Source: UBA2029 sp037447125 | Lineage (GTDB): Bacteria > Chloroflexota > Anaerolineae > Aggregatilineales > Aggregatilineaceae | Direction of reading: 5' to 3' | Length of the DNA stretch: 64,000 bases | Assembly: GCA_037447125.1 (NCBI GenBank) | Contig: JBBIHG010000005.1 | Span: forward strand, 1 to 64,000 | In this document: in pieces, positions 42,510 through 51,373 of the stretch | Layout: every line of letters starts with the position of its first letter | Numbering within the stretch: the first letter of the stretch is position 1 | Position numbers and translations under genes: made by a program | Notes under the pieces: generated by a model | What the model saw: the letters and a program-made list of their open reading frames with translations, nothing else | Told to the model about the DNA's origin: nothing | Database searches by the model: none

Positions 42510-44770
42510 TCACCTCCTGCGCCCGCGCTCTCGGCGCTCGCCGGCACCTCCGCCCGCTGCGAGGCCCACCCCTCCCGGCGCGACGGCCACAGAGCCACCA
42601 GCGTGCCCAGGACGAGGACCACGCCTCCCAGCCACACGAAGCTGATCAGCGGGTTATAGTAGACGCGGAAGGTGACGTGGTTGCCTTCCCAATGCTCGAT
42701 ACGCGCGTAGAAGTCGGCGGCCAGTGTGCTGTAGGTGCCAGGGATGCTCATGTTGGTGGTGGGCGAGAGCTGGCCCGTCATCGGATCGCGGGTGAAGAAG
42801 ATGTCGCGCCGGGGCCGGACGTGCCCCACGATCTCGCCATCCTGGAACACAGTGGCGCGGGCGATGATCATCGTGCGCCCGTCATCGGCCTGCGCCTCAA
42901 ACAGCCCGTTATGCTGCAACTCGTAGTTGTGCAGCGACAGACGTTCGCCCACATCGAGCGACTGCGTGGTCACTTCCTGGAAGGCGGTGCTGCCGATCAC
43001 CCCGATGCCCAGCACGACCATGCCCAGGTGAATGAAGTAGCCGCCATAGCGCCGCCGGTCGCGGGCGACGAGGACGGTGAACTCATTCCAGTACGTGCCC
43101 AGCAGGCCGCGCACGGCAGCAGCCGCGCCACCTACGAGCAGTGCCGTCGGGAGCAAATCCCCGATCAGCTCGCCGGCGTTGACCGCGAAGAGCACAGCGC
43201 CCAACAAGAGCGCGGAGAGACCGGCGAAGAAGTGCCTCCCGCTGAAACGATAGCCCTGCCGCCGGTGTCGCGCCAGCACGCCCTTGACGATCTCGGTGAG
43301 CGTGGCGAAGCCGGCGAAGGCCACCAGCCCATAGCCGCCCACCGCCCACAGGTCGTCGGTGCCGGTCACCACCAGCAGGATCATGAAGCCCGCCGCCAGA
43401 GCAACCGGCACGATCATGGCCCGGCCCAGACGCCGCGCCGTCGAGCGACGCCACGCCGCCAGCGGCGCGACGCCCATCAGCAGGTAGATGCCCACCAGGA
43501 ACCAGCGCGTGACGGGCGGGTAATAGTCTGGCCCCAGGTTGATCACCGTGCTGCGCAGACCCAGGTCTACCAGGATGGTTGTGATCGCTTCGGCCCACGA
43601 TCCCCACAGCACGACGATGGTCAGCCCCAGGAACAGCCAGTTGTTGAGCAGGAACATGCTCTCGCGGCTGAACAGCGAGTCCAGATCGTCGGTGCCGCGC
43701 AGGTCGCCGCGCTCCTGCCGCCAGGCGAGCAGACCCACGCTGCTGACCATGGCCAGGCCGAGGAAGGCGAACATCGGGCGGCCGATGTCGGATTCGGCGA
43801 AAGCGTGCACACTGCTAACCACGCCGCTGCGCGTGGCGAAGGTGCCGAGCACGACCAGCAGGAAGGTCACGATGATCAGCAGCATGTTCCAGAACTTGAG
43901 CATCCCACGCTTTTCTTGCACGACGGCGCTGTGCAAGAAAGCCGTGCCGGTCAGCCAGGGCAGCAGTGAGGCGTTCTCCACCGGGTCCCAGCCCCAGTAA
44001 CCGCCCCAGCCGAGCACGTCATAGGCCCAGCGCCCGCCGAGCAGCAGCCCCAGGCTGAGAAAGATCCAGGCCACCAGCGCCCAGCGCCGCGTGGCGTGCA
44101 GCCAACCGGAGCCAAGCTGCCCGGTCACCAGGGCGGCGAAGGCGAAGGCGAAGGGGATGACGTAGCCGACAAAGCCCAGGTAGAGCAGGGGAGGGTGGAT
44201 AATCATGCCAAAGTGGCGCAGCAGCGGGTTCAGCCCCTGCCCGTCCTGCGGATGGAAGACACTGGCCGAGTCTGCCAGGGCGAAGAGCGCCGGCTTGACT
44301 GTGCCATCGGGCATGGCCCAGTAGCGCTCGAACGGGTTCTCGAGGAAGTTGTTGAGGATGAGGAAGAAGCCGAGCGTGGCCATCGTCACCACGATGACGT
44401 AGGGCATCAGGCGGCGCTCGGAGCGCCAGTTGAGCAGCAGTGCGGCGAAGACGAAACCGCTCATCAGCCAAGACCAGAACAAGAGCGAGCCGGCCTGGCT
44501 GCCCCACAAACCGGTGATCAGGTAGAAAGTGGGCGTATCGCGGTTTGAAGTCTGCCAGACGTAGGCGATGTTGAACTCGTGATTGAGCAGCGCGTAGATC
44601 AGCAGCAGATTCGCCACCGACAGTAACGGAAAGGTCATCAGCGCGGCGTTGCGGGCGCTGACCACCCAGCGATCGCGGCGCAGGTGCGCCCCCGCCATGG
44701 CCGCAATCAGTGCGTATACCGCGGCCAGAAACGCCAATCCTGTGGTAATGATGCCGATTTCAGCGATCAT
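42506..44770 (-). CDS. ccmF: cytochrome c heme lyase subunit CcmF
   Basis: A 754-residue polytopic protein that attaches heme to apocytochromes. The WWD-type motif WGGYWGWDPVENASLLPWL, the heme-ligating histidines in FGMIIHPPLLYLGF and AFLHSAVVQE, and the C-terminal periplasmic domain with LHNYELQHNG and a final helix are all present. The length is slightly above the usual 650 because of extra helices in the middle. First gene of the minus-strand ccm cluster. No ccmE gene is found beside it. Confidence 0.95.
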   Translation of the reverse strand: MIAEIGIITTGLAFLAAVYALIAAMAGAHLRRDRWVVSARNAALMTFPLLSVANLLLIYALLNHEFNIAYVWQTSNRDTPTFYLITGLWGSQAGSLLFWSWLMSGFVFAALLLNWRSERRLMPYVIVVTMATLGFFLILNNFLENPFERYWAMPDGTVKPALFALADSASVFHPQDGQGLNPLLRHFGMIIHPPLLYLGFVGYVIPFAFAFAALVTGQLGSGWLHATRRWALVAWIFLSLGLLLGGRWAYDVLGWGGYWGWDPVENASLLPWLTGTAFLHSAVVQEKRGMLKFWNMLLIIVTFLLVVLGTFATRSGVVSSVHAFAESDIGRPMFAFLGLAMVSSVGLLAWRQERGDLRGTDDLDSLFSRESMFLLNNWLFLGLTIVVLWGSWAEAITTILVDLGLRSTVINLGPDYYPPVTRWFLVGIYLLMGVAPLAAWRRSTARRLGRAMIVPVALAAGFMILLVVTGTDDLWAVGGYGLVAFAGFATLTEIVKGVLARHRRQGYRFSGRHFFAGLSALLLGAVLFAVNAGELIGDLLPTALLVGGAAAAVRGLLGTYWNEFTVLVARDRRRYGGYFIHLGMVVLGIGVIGSTAFQEVTTQSLDVGERLSLHNYELQHNGLFEAQADDGRTMIIARATVFQDGEIVGHVRPRRDIFFTRDPMTGQLSPTTNMSIPGTYSTLAADFYARIEHWEGNHVTFRVYYNPLISFVWLGGVVLVLGTLVALWPSRREGWASQRAEVPASAESAGAGGD

Positions 44771-44866
44771 GGCGTTGTGCTCCCAACTCCCATCACGAAA
44801 CTCATGGCCGACAGAGCCGACAGATCAGAGTCATGGCACAAGGCTCCGGCGCCGGGCCGGGCAGCC

Positions 44867-45091
44867 TCAATTCAGACACGCAGGCAGCAGACGCCTGTGA
44901 GGCACTGCCGCAGGCTCCCCCTGCAGGAACCAATCCGCACCGTCTGCCGCGCGCGCTGCCTGGAACACGCACTCAAGGCAATAATCTCGAAAACCGGCAT
45001 AATAATACGCCACAGTCTGCCCGGCCCGCCACATTTCGCCAGCGCAGGAGAACGGCGCCAGGACTCGACCGGCACAATCATAACACGTCAA
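44867..45091 (-). other. possible small cysteine-motif protein in the ccmF upstream region
   Basis: The 44771-45338 stretch lacks an obvious gene. On the minus strand one open frame has LTCYDCAGRVLAPFSCAG, then GFRDYCLECVF, two CxxC pairs about 30 residues apart as in small zinc ribbons. It has only a TTG start and no ribosome site, so it may be fortuitous. Nothing else is recognised in the stretch except a plus-strand promoter near 45245. Confidence 0.2.
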
Positions 45092-45244
45092 CAGGGCCGT
45101 GTAATTGATTATAGTCAAACCAGACGGTGTTTTCCCAGGCTGGAAGAGGCAGCAACGTGAGCACGCGCCGGGCGATAGAGGCTTCTGCCCCACAGCCGCG
45201 CCAGGTCTCTGCCCCGAAAGACACGCTTCCCCCTGTGGCGTCCT

Positions 45245-45274
45245 TTGTCCGATCGTCGGGACTGGCGGTAGAAT
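45245..45274 (+). promoter_or_regulatory. putative promoter of the TIR-like gene
   Basis: TTGTCC, an 18-base spacer and TAGAAT, 65 bases before the start codon. Confidence 0.5.
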
Positions 45275-45338
45275 ACGGACGCAGTGGACGCCCCGAGCCT
45301 GGGCACCGCACAGCCACGCATCCGATTGGGTGAGTTGT

Positions 45339-46250
45339 ATGTCGCACATTTTGGTCCATTATGCGCCGCCCGACCACGCCTTCGCCCGGCATCTGGCCGT
45401 GCAGTTGGAACAGCGTGGCATGGTCATCTGGCCTGTGCCCGATCCAGGGCGGCAGAGCGGAGCACCGCCATCCACTGGCGCGGACGGCCTGGCCGGTGCG
45501 TCGCACGTGCTGATCGTGCTCTCGGCGGAGAGCGCCGCGCCGGATGGCCCGCCTCACTGGGCGCCCGCCCTGGAGAGCGGGGCCAGGATTACCCTTGTGC
45601 TGGCGGACGAGTGCGCTGTCCTCGAAGAGTTGTCCGCCTATGCGGTCATTGATTTTGAGGGCCACTTCCTGCTGGCGTTCGAGGAACTGGTGCGCCGCCT
45701 GATCAAGACCGGCGCGCCGACGCGCCCGCTCACCGTGGAGCATCTCCCACCTGTCGCCAAGCACGATTTGCTGCCCCTGCACCTGCCCGCCGAGCGCTGC
45801 TGGCGCGAAGACCGGCTGCGCATCAACTACACCCTGCCGATCATCCTCAGCGCGGACAAACTACAAGCCCGCTTGCCCGCCTTTCTGGTGGAGGCCGACT
45901 TCGAGCTGGTCCAGGCCAGCCCCAAAGAACTGCGCGCGCGGCGGCTGCGACGCTTTCGCCTGTTCGACCCACGCCGCGCCGACCACACCATCACCGTCCA
46001 GCGGCGTCCCGGCGATCTGCGCGTCCAATACCGCATGACGCGCACCCAGGTGTACCACTGGTTCCCGGCTCATTACCGCGTGCTGGATCGCGAGGCGGCT
46101 GCTCTTTACCGCTACCTGGTCACCGGGCAGACCGAGCGCCTGCTGGACCCTGTGCGGCGCCAGGCGCGACAGGCCATCCTCACCTCGTGGGGCGCCATTG
46201 CCGCCTTCTGGCTGGTCATCCTTCTGCTCATCTACCTGATCGCGCGCTGA
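45339..46250 (+). CDS. TIR-like domain protein with C-terminal membrane anchor
   Basis: A 303-residue protein. The N-terminus HILVHYAPPDHAFARHLAVQLEQRGMVIW followed by ASHVLIVLSAES and ALESGARITLVLADE follows the strand-helix order of bacterial TIR domains (about residues 1-130). I do not see a confident catalytic glutamate, so NAD cleavage cannot be claimed. The middle is basic and of unknown type (RRLRRFRLFDPRRADHTITVQRR). The last 20 residues are a membrane helix (ILTSWGAIAAFWLVILLLIYLI). The gene is monocistronic between divergent ccmF and a convergent permease. Start placed at ATG after GGGTGAG; upstream frame has no family support. Confidence 0.7.
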   Translation: MSHILVHYAPPDHAFARHLAVQLEQRGMVIWPVPDPGRQSGAPPSTGADGLAGASHVLIVLSAESAAPDGPPHWAPALESGARITLVLADECAVLEELSAYAVIDFEGHFLLAFEELVRRLIKTGAPTRPLTVEHLPPVAKHDLLPLHLPAERCWREDRLRINYTLPIILSADKLQARLPAFLVEADFELVQASPKELRARRLRRFRLFDPRRADHTITVQRRPGDLRVQYRMTRTQVYHWFPAHYRVLDREAAALYRYLVTGQTERLLDPVRRQARQAILTSWGAIAAFWLVILLLIYLIAR

Positions 46251-46305
46251 CACCCGCCCTCAGACGATACCATTCCCAAGGCAGCCACGGGGCGGCCCCG
46301 TCGCG

Positions 46306-47871
46306 CTAGAGCATGTGCAGGGCGAGCCAGGTCAGCGCGCCGAGCAGCAGCACGACTACCGCCCCGTAGCCGAGCAGCCAGCGCAGCACGCGGCCCTCGC
46401 CCGCGCCCACGGTGCTGCAGCCAACGGTCACTTTGGCCGGCGACATGACGCTGATCACGGCGGCAGCGGCGGTCTGCGCGGCGAGAATGGTGATGACAGA
46501 CAGGCCCAGCAGGGCCGCCGTCTCGCGCTGCAGCCCGCCGAACACGGCGTTGCTGTTGACGTTGCTGCCGGTCACAAAAGCGCCGATCGCCCCGATCAAC
46601 GGCGCCACGAAAGCGTACAGGCCGCCGGGCATGGCCTCGCTCAGCCCGCGCGCCACCACCTCGACCATCCCGGCACGCTCCATCGTCGCGGCGATGGCGA
46701 CCATCATGAACACGCCAAGGCCCGACTTCAGCGCACGACTCCCGGACTGGCGCAGAATGTCGCGGGCAACCCCTGGCAGGTACAGTCCCCGGCGGCGATA
46801 GAGGGCGTAGGCGATCAGGCTGCTGTAGAGGATGATCAGGCCGGGGTGTCCGGGGACGCCAAAACCGGCGCCTTCCTCGGCGGGGTGATACCAGTCGCGT
46901 CCGGTCGTGGTGGCCGGGATGTTCACGGCCAGTGCCCACTGCCCCAGGAAGTCCTTCACCGGGGTGATGGCACGCAAGGCCAGCGCCAGGACGATCAGCA
47001 GGCCGTAGCCGACCAGGGCCAGGCGCACCGATGGCAGCGGGCGATTTGCAGAAGGCTCTCCCGGTGCTGCGGACGCCTGCGGCACCGGATGCCCGGCGCG
47101 CACGCGCACCCAGGCGACGGACACGGCCAGACCTGCCAGACTCGCGCCGATCACGCCGATGGTCCACAGGCCGTTGGTGACCAGGACATACTGGGCCAGG
47201 CCCATCGTCGTGCCGGTGACGAGCACGTAGGGAATGGCGCGCCGGACGCCGCGCCAGCCGTCGAAGGCATGAGCGGCCAGCAACCCGCAAACATAGGCGA
47301 ATGCGCCGAGCATGAGCGCTGTTGCCGGGGCGAGCCGGTCGCCGGGCACCCCGCTGACATTGACCAGCATCACGAACGAGGCGGCCAGCGACCCGAAAGT
47401 CACCGCCCAGCCGTGCCCGATGGCCGGAATGACCACGGCCCGCACTGCCGGCACCCCCATGCCGACCAGCAGCGGCGCGACAATGGCCACTGGCACGCCG
47501 AAACCGCCCATGCCCTGCAGGAACGAGGCGAATACCCAGCCCAGCAGAAGGGCCTGCGTCAGCCGGTCGGCAGTCAGGCTGGCCAGCGCGCCGGTGATCA
47601 CGCGCAGCGCACCCGCCCGATCCACGATGTAGTACAGCAGCAGCGCCGCCCAGACAATGACCGACACATCAACGGTCAGGATCAGCGCCTTAACCTGCGC
47701 ATAGGCGAGCACGTCGGCCCCCGCGCCAAAGCGCAGGGCGGCCAGCGCCAGGGCCAGCAGCCAGCCGGCGCCTCCAGCCCGGCTGCCGTTCCAGCCACGC
47801 GCCACCATCAAGCCCAACACGGCCACCAGCGGCGCCAGGGAGAGCAGCCAATCCAGCAGCGTGTAGTCCAT
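46306..47871 (-). CDS. L-lactate/glycolate permease (LctP family)
   Basis: A 521-residue transporter with 12-14 membrane segments. It starts DYTLLDWLLSLAPLVAVLGLMV, the LctP N-terminus. It contains LQGMGGFGVPVAIVAPLLVGMG, PAIGHGWAVTFGSLAASF, GAFVTGSNVNSNAVFGGLQ and ISVMSPAKVTVGCSTVGAGEG, the characteristic family blocks. It would exchange lactate or related 2-hydroxy acids with protons. The start is the second ATG of the open frame. The gene is convergent with the TIR-like gene. Confidence 0.9.
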   Translation of the reverse strand: MDYTLLDWLLSLAPLVAVLGLMVARGWNGSRAGGAGWLLALALAALRFGAGADVLAYAQVKALILTVDVSVIVWAALLLYYIVDRAGALRVITGALASLTADRLTQALLLGWVFASFLQGMGGFGVPVAIVAPLLVGMGVPAVRAVVIPAIGHGWAVTFGSLAASFVMLVNVSGVPGDRLAPATALMLGAFAYVCGLLAAHAFDGWRGVRRAIPYVLVTGTTMGLAQYVLVTNGLWTIGVIGASLAGLAVSVAWVRVRAGHPVPQASAAPGEPSANRPLPSVRLALVGYGLLIVLALALRAITPVKDFLGQWALAVNIPATTTGRDWYHPAEEGAGFGVPGHPGLIILYSSLIAYALYRRRGLYLPGVARDILRQSGSRALKSGLGVFMMVAIAATMERAGMVEVVARGLSEAMPGGLYAFVAPLIGAIGAFVTGSNVNSNAVFGGLQRETAALLGLSVITILAAQTAAAAVISVMSPAKVTVGCSTVGAGEGRVLRWLLGYGAVVVLLLGALTWLALHML

Positions 47872-48019
47872 GGGAGACCCACCGAGAACCGGAGCAGAAC
47901 GGCGCAGCAAACGGACGCAGTGTAACCAACGATCGCCGTCCCCAGCAAGCGCCCGCGTTCCCTTAGGGCAAACTCAACTCGACGAATACGGCGCGGTATG
48001 GGCCCACACCGGCCCGGGA

Positions 48020-48171
48020 CTGAGAGCGTGTCTGTTAAGTCGTCCCTCCCACCCCTAACCCCTCCCCCACGCTGCGCGGAGGGAGGGGAACATGCCGGCA
48101 GATCTGCTCCCCTTCCCTCATTTGGGGGGAAGGGGCCGGGGGATGGGGGGCCTTTACAAACACGCTCTGAG
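48020..48171. repeat. MITE-like palindromic element, AGAGCGTGT family, copy 2
   Basis: A 152-bp element. Left end CTGAGAGCGTGTCTGTTAAG and right end complement CTCAGAGCGTGTTTGTAAAG agree at about 17 of 20 positions. The inside is a run of C-rich then G-rich blocks able to fold on itself. No coding capacity. It lies in the gene-free 47872-48378 interval. Confidence 0.75.
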
Positions 48172-48223
48172 ATCGTGCCAGGTCAGTAATCGCACATCCC
48201 ATTGAGTTGAGAAGGAGAGAGCC

Positions 48224-48280
48224 ATGAGTGCGCGAGAAGCAGATGATACCTTCAAGCAGCCCGGGGATGCGGTGAAGTAA
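48224..48280 (+). CDS. 18-codon leader-like ORF
   Basis: ATG preceded by AAGGAGAG with ideal spacing, reading MSAREADDTFKQPGDAVK and then TAA just before the regulator promoter. It could be a leader peptide, the remnant 5' end of a lost gene, or chance. Function unknown. Confidence 0.3.
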   Translation: MSAREADDTFKQPGDAVK

Positions 48281-48285
48281 CTAGA

Positions 48286-48317
48286 TTGACAGTTATACTG
48301 TTCTAGTATACTATAAC
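48286..48317 (+). promoter_or_regulatory. promoter with overlapping palindromic operator
   Basis: TTGACA, then 17 bases, then TACTATAAC. The spacer and -10 carry the inverted repeat GTTATACT...AGTATACTATAAC with the palindrome AGTATACT in the middle. The position over the -10 of the regulator's own promoter suggests negative autoregulation. Confidence 0.55.
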
Positions 48318-48378
48318 TAATGATCGTGCCTGAAAAATGGATGTCGCCTGTCCCGCCCCGCACAAGGAGGCGTCGCCT

Positions 48379-49497
48379 GTGGACCCCTTGCAGCGCATCA
48401 CCGTCGATCCCCGGCTCGATCTGCCGCTGGCACAGCAGCTCCGCGAGCAAATCACCTGGCTGATCGCCAGCGGCGTGCTGCAGGCAGGCGACTGGCTACC
48501 CCCAGTGCGCGCGCTGGCCCGGCACCTGGGCATCAACATGCACACGGTGCGCAGCGCCTATCTGCGGCTGGAAGCCGACGGCCTGGTGCAGACGCGCCAG
48601 GGACAGGGGACGCGCGTCCTGCCCTACGATCTCAGCGCCCTGACCCGCCTGGCCACCGCGACGCGCTCCAACACGATCGGGGTCGTCGTGCCTGGTTTGA
48701 TCAACCCCCTCTACCACGCGATGCTGAACGGCATCCAGCAGGTCGCCGAGCGCGATCACACACTGCTGTTCGTATGCGATCTGCAAGAGGACGTGGTATT
48801 TGCTGCGCCGCGCTACCTGGCCCAACTGCTCAGCAAACAGGTTGACGGCATCATCGCGTCGTCGTTCGACGCGCCCGCGCTACTCAGCGCGCAGACCGGG
48901 CGCAACGCATTCCCCCTGGTGACGATTGATTGGCCAGACGCCACGCAATGCAGCGTCGTGATGAACCTGGAGAACGCGGGCTACGTCGCGACGCGGCATC
49001 TGCTAGAGCACGGGCATACGCGCATCGGATTGATCACTTTTGCCTTCCCGATCGCGCATGTGGACCGTGTCAACGCCGGGCATGCGCGGGCACTGCACGA
49101 GGCCGGGCTGGACGTCCCGCCTGAGCTGACGGCGCGCGTCTACGGCTTCGGCGTTGCGGAGGGGGCCACCGGCACGCGGATGCTACTGAACCAGCCCCAG
49201 CCGCCGACGGCGATCTTCGCCATCACCGATCTGATGGCACTCGGAGCGCTGCAGACCGTGCGCAGCGCCGGCTTGCGCGTCCCTGAAGATATCGCACTTG
49301 TCGGCTTCAACGACATCCCCCTGGCCACCCTGGTCGATCCGCCCCTGACAACGGTCCACGCCCCCGCACACGAGCTGGGCGTAACCGCCATGGCCCTGCT
49401 GCAGCGCCTGATCGCTGGCGAGGCACCGCCTGATCGCCCGATCGTGCTGCCGACGACGCTGATCGTACGTCAGTCCTGTGGCCCGCACGTGGGCTAG
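48379..49497 (+). CDS. transcriptional regulator, GntR-type HTH with LacI-type sugar-binding domain
   Basis: A 372-residue AraR-like regulator. The N-terminal winged helix (QQLREQITWLIASGVLQAGDWLPPVRALARHLGINMHTVRSAYLRL, about residues 15-65) is GntR-like. The C-terminal 270 residues are a periplasmic-binding-protein fold (TIGVVVPGLINPLYHAML, HLLEHGHTRIGLITF, ITDLMALGALQTVRSAGLRVPEDIALVGFNDIPLA). A GTG is chosen as start because AAGGAGG lies 8 bases before it, and an in-frame ATG 42 bases upstream has none. Likely targets are its own promoter and the hydrolase gene 68 bases downstream. Confidence 0.88.
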   Translation: MDPLQRITVDPRLDLPLAQQLREQITWLIASGVLQAGDWLPPVRALARHLGINMHTVRSAYLRLEADGLVQTRQGQGTRVLPYDLSALTRLATATRSNTIGVVVPGLINPLYHAMLNGIQQVAERDHTLLFVCDLQEDVVFAAPRYLAQLLSKQVDGIIASSFDAPALLSAQTGRNAFPLVTIDWPDATQCSVVMNLENAGYVATRHLLEHGHTRIGLITFAFPIAHVDRVNAGHARALHEAGLDVPPELTARVYGFGVAEGATGTRMLLNQPQPPTAIFAITDLMALGALQTVRSAGLRVPEDIALVGFNDIPLATLVDPPLTTVHAPAHELGVTAMALLQRLIAGEAPPDRPIVLPTTLIVRQSCGPHVG

Positions 49498-49564
49498 CCC
49501 GCCGCTCATCAGTAGCACTCTCCGTCCGTTCATTCAACCGAGTGAGTTGAAAGGAGTGTGTTCA

Positions 49565-51184
49565 ATGAACCCCCGTTCGCTTCTGCAGATCGTCCTCTCC
49601 GCGGCACTGATCGCTGTACTGGTTGTGCCTATGCTGGCGATCGCTTCTTTCGCCGCCGCGCAGGAAGAGCCGCCGCAAGTGGGTTTGCATCCCTTTGCGG
49701 AAGGCTATGCCCTGCACGGCCCGCATTGGGTGGGCACGACGCAATTCGTGATTGACCCAGATTCCGAGCGACCCATCCCCCTGTGGGTCTGGTATCCCGC
49801 GCTGAACCCGGACGGCGCGGAGGAAACCGTCACCTATGAGTATCAGGCTAAATGGGTGCCTGGGCCGGACTTCACGCCGGTGGTCTATGGGCACGCCCTG
49901 CGTGATGCCGCGCCCGATCTCTCTGGCGGACCTTACCCGGTGCTGGTGCTTTCCCCCGGCTTTGGGACTAACCCCGCTTCCTATGCCAACCTGCTGGAGC
50001 ACGCGGCCTCCTACGGCTTCGTCGTCCTGGCGCCCGATCATCAGGAAGGCGTATATCTGATGGAGGAGAACATCTTCAGGGACATACCGGCGAGCACGGT
50101 AGAAAACCCGCGTGACATCACCCGCGTCCTCGATTACGCCGAGGGTCTGACGGCCAGCGGCGGCGCGCTCAGCGGGCTGCTCGACCTGGAGCACGTGGCT
50201 GTCGCCGGTCACTCGTCCGGCGGATACACCGCGCTCGCCGTAGGGGGCGCGCGCCTTGGCCTGGCCGCCTTCAACGCGCGCTGCGAGACCGCTCGCGCCC
50301 AGGGCGATCCGAACGCCTGGCTGTGCGAACCGCTGGAGCCATTCGAGGCGGAGATAGCAGCCCTGGCCGGGCTTGACTCCATGCCGGAAGGGCTGTGGCC
50401 GTCCTGGGTAGACCCGCGTGTGGACGCCATCATCCCGATGGCCAGTGACTCCTACCTGTTCGGCGAGGCAGGGCTGGCCGAGATCGCCGTTCCCATGATG
50501 ACGATGGGCGGCACGGCAGATACCGGCACACCGCCAGAGTGGGGAATCCTGCCGGCATTCGAATATGCCTCCAGTCAGCAGAAGGCGCTGGTGCTGTTCG
50601 AGAACGCCGAGCATGGCATTTTTGCCAATAGCTGCGCATCCTCACCGTGGCTGATAGACATTGGCCTGGGGTTCCAGTGCGCCGATCCGATCTGGGATAA
50701 GCTGCGCGCCAATGACCTGATCAACCACTTCATGACCGCGTTCCTGCTGGCGACGTTGAAGGGCGACGCCGAAGCAACCGCCACCCTCGCGCCGGATGCA
50801 GTCGCCTTCCCCGGCATCATCTACCAGGCGCAGGGCTTCCTGGGCAGGCCGGTACTCGCTGCGGAGGAGATCTTGGGAACCTGGCGTTTGCGGTGGGACG
50901 CATTTCATTTTCAGTTCCGCGCCGACGGCACCTTCCGGGCCAACCAGTCACGTGAAGGCCTGGATTCAGATAACCCTGAGGATTTGGGGGCTTTTGTCGT
51001 GGAGAACGGCGTGATCACTCTCACCAGCGGCGAGACAACGCGCTACTGCAAGCCGGGCGAAGTGGGTACCTATGACATCTACTTTACCGCGCAGGGCGAA
51101 CTCGCGTTCCTCCTGCGCCAAGACGAGTGTTCGATGCGCGAAGCGCCGCCCGATAAGCCACAACTCTTCAACCGCGTTGACTGA
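49565..51184 (+). CDS. secreted alpha/beta hydrolase (dienelactone/PAF-acetylhydrolase-like) with C-terminal extension
   Basis: A 539-residue exported protein with a signal peptide (about residues 1-34). The hydrolase domain has PLWVWYPALNPDG, YPVLVLSPGFGTNPASY, the nucleophile elbow AVAGHSSGGYTALAVGG and a late histidine in FENAEHGIFANSC. The last 120 residues form a small beta domain (LGTWRLRWDAFHFQFRADGTF) like a lipocalin or heme-binding-type barrel. AAAGGAG precedes the ATG. It may respond to the sugar-type regulator upstream, but the substrate is not evident. Confidence 0.82.
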   Translation: MNPRSLLQIVLSAALIAVLVVPMLAIASFAAAQEEPPQVGLHPFAEGYALHGPHWVGTTQFVIDPDSERPIPLWVWYPALNPDGAEETVTYEYQAKWVPGPDFTPVVYGHALRDAAPDLSGGPYPVLVLSPGFGTNPASYANLLEHAASYGFVVLAPDHQEGVYLMEENIFRDIPASTVENPRDITRVLDYAEGLTASGGALSGLLDLEHVAVAGHSSGGYTALAVGGARLGLAAFNARCETARAQGDPNAWLCEPLEPFEAEIAALAGLDSMPEGLWPSWVDPRVDAIIPMASDSYLFGEAGLAEIAVPMMTMGGTADTGTPPEWGILPAFEYASSQQKALVLFENAEHGIFANSCASSPWLIDIGLGFQCADPIWDKLRANDLINHFMTAFLLATLKGDAEATATLAPDAVAFPGIIYQAQGFLGRPVLAAEEILGTWRLRWDAFHFQFRADGTFRANQSREGLDSDNPEDLGAFVVENGVITLTSGETTRYCKPGEVGTYDIYFTAQGELAFLLRQDECSMREAPPDKPQLFNRVD

Positions 51185-51227
51185 TCGTGTAGGGAGTGAT
51201 CCAACTGAGACCACCCGGATGGGGCGA

Positions 51228-51266
51228 GGGTATGTGAGAGCGGCGGGTACGCGCCCTCACATACCC
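51228..51266. terminator. bidirectional hairpin between convergent genes
   Basis: A perfect 11-bp stem GGGTATGTGAG/CTCACATACCC between the hydrolase and the metalloprotease genes. No U tract on either side. Confidence 0.5.
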
Positions 51267-51373
51267 GTCCGAGGCCGAGGCTGCTCCAAGGCCCCATTCG
51301 CGCGCGAGAGCGTATCAGAGCAGAGCTTCGAAAGCCTTCGTGGCCGGCAAAGCTTACCGACATCACCACGCCA

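Noticed and set aside
46232..47290. 352-codon minus-strand frame at the lactate permease
   Set aside because: Out of frame with the permease, Arg/Gly-rich and without hydrophobic segments.
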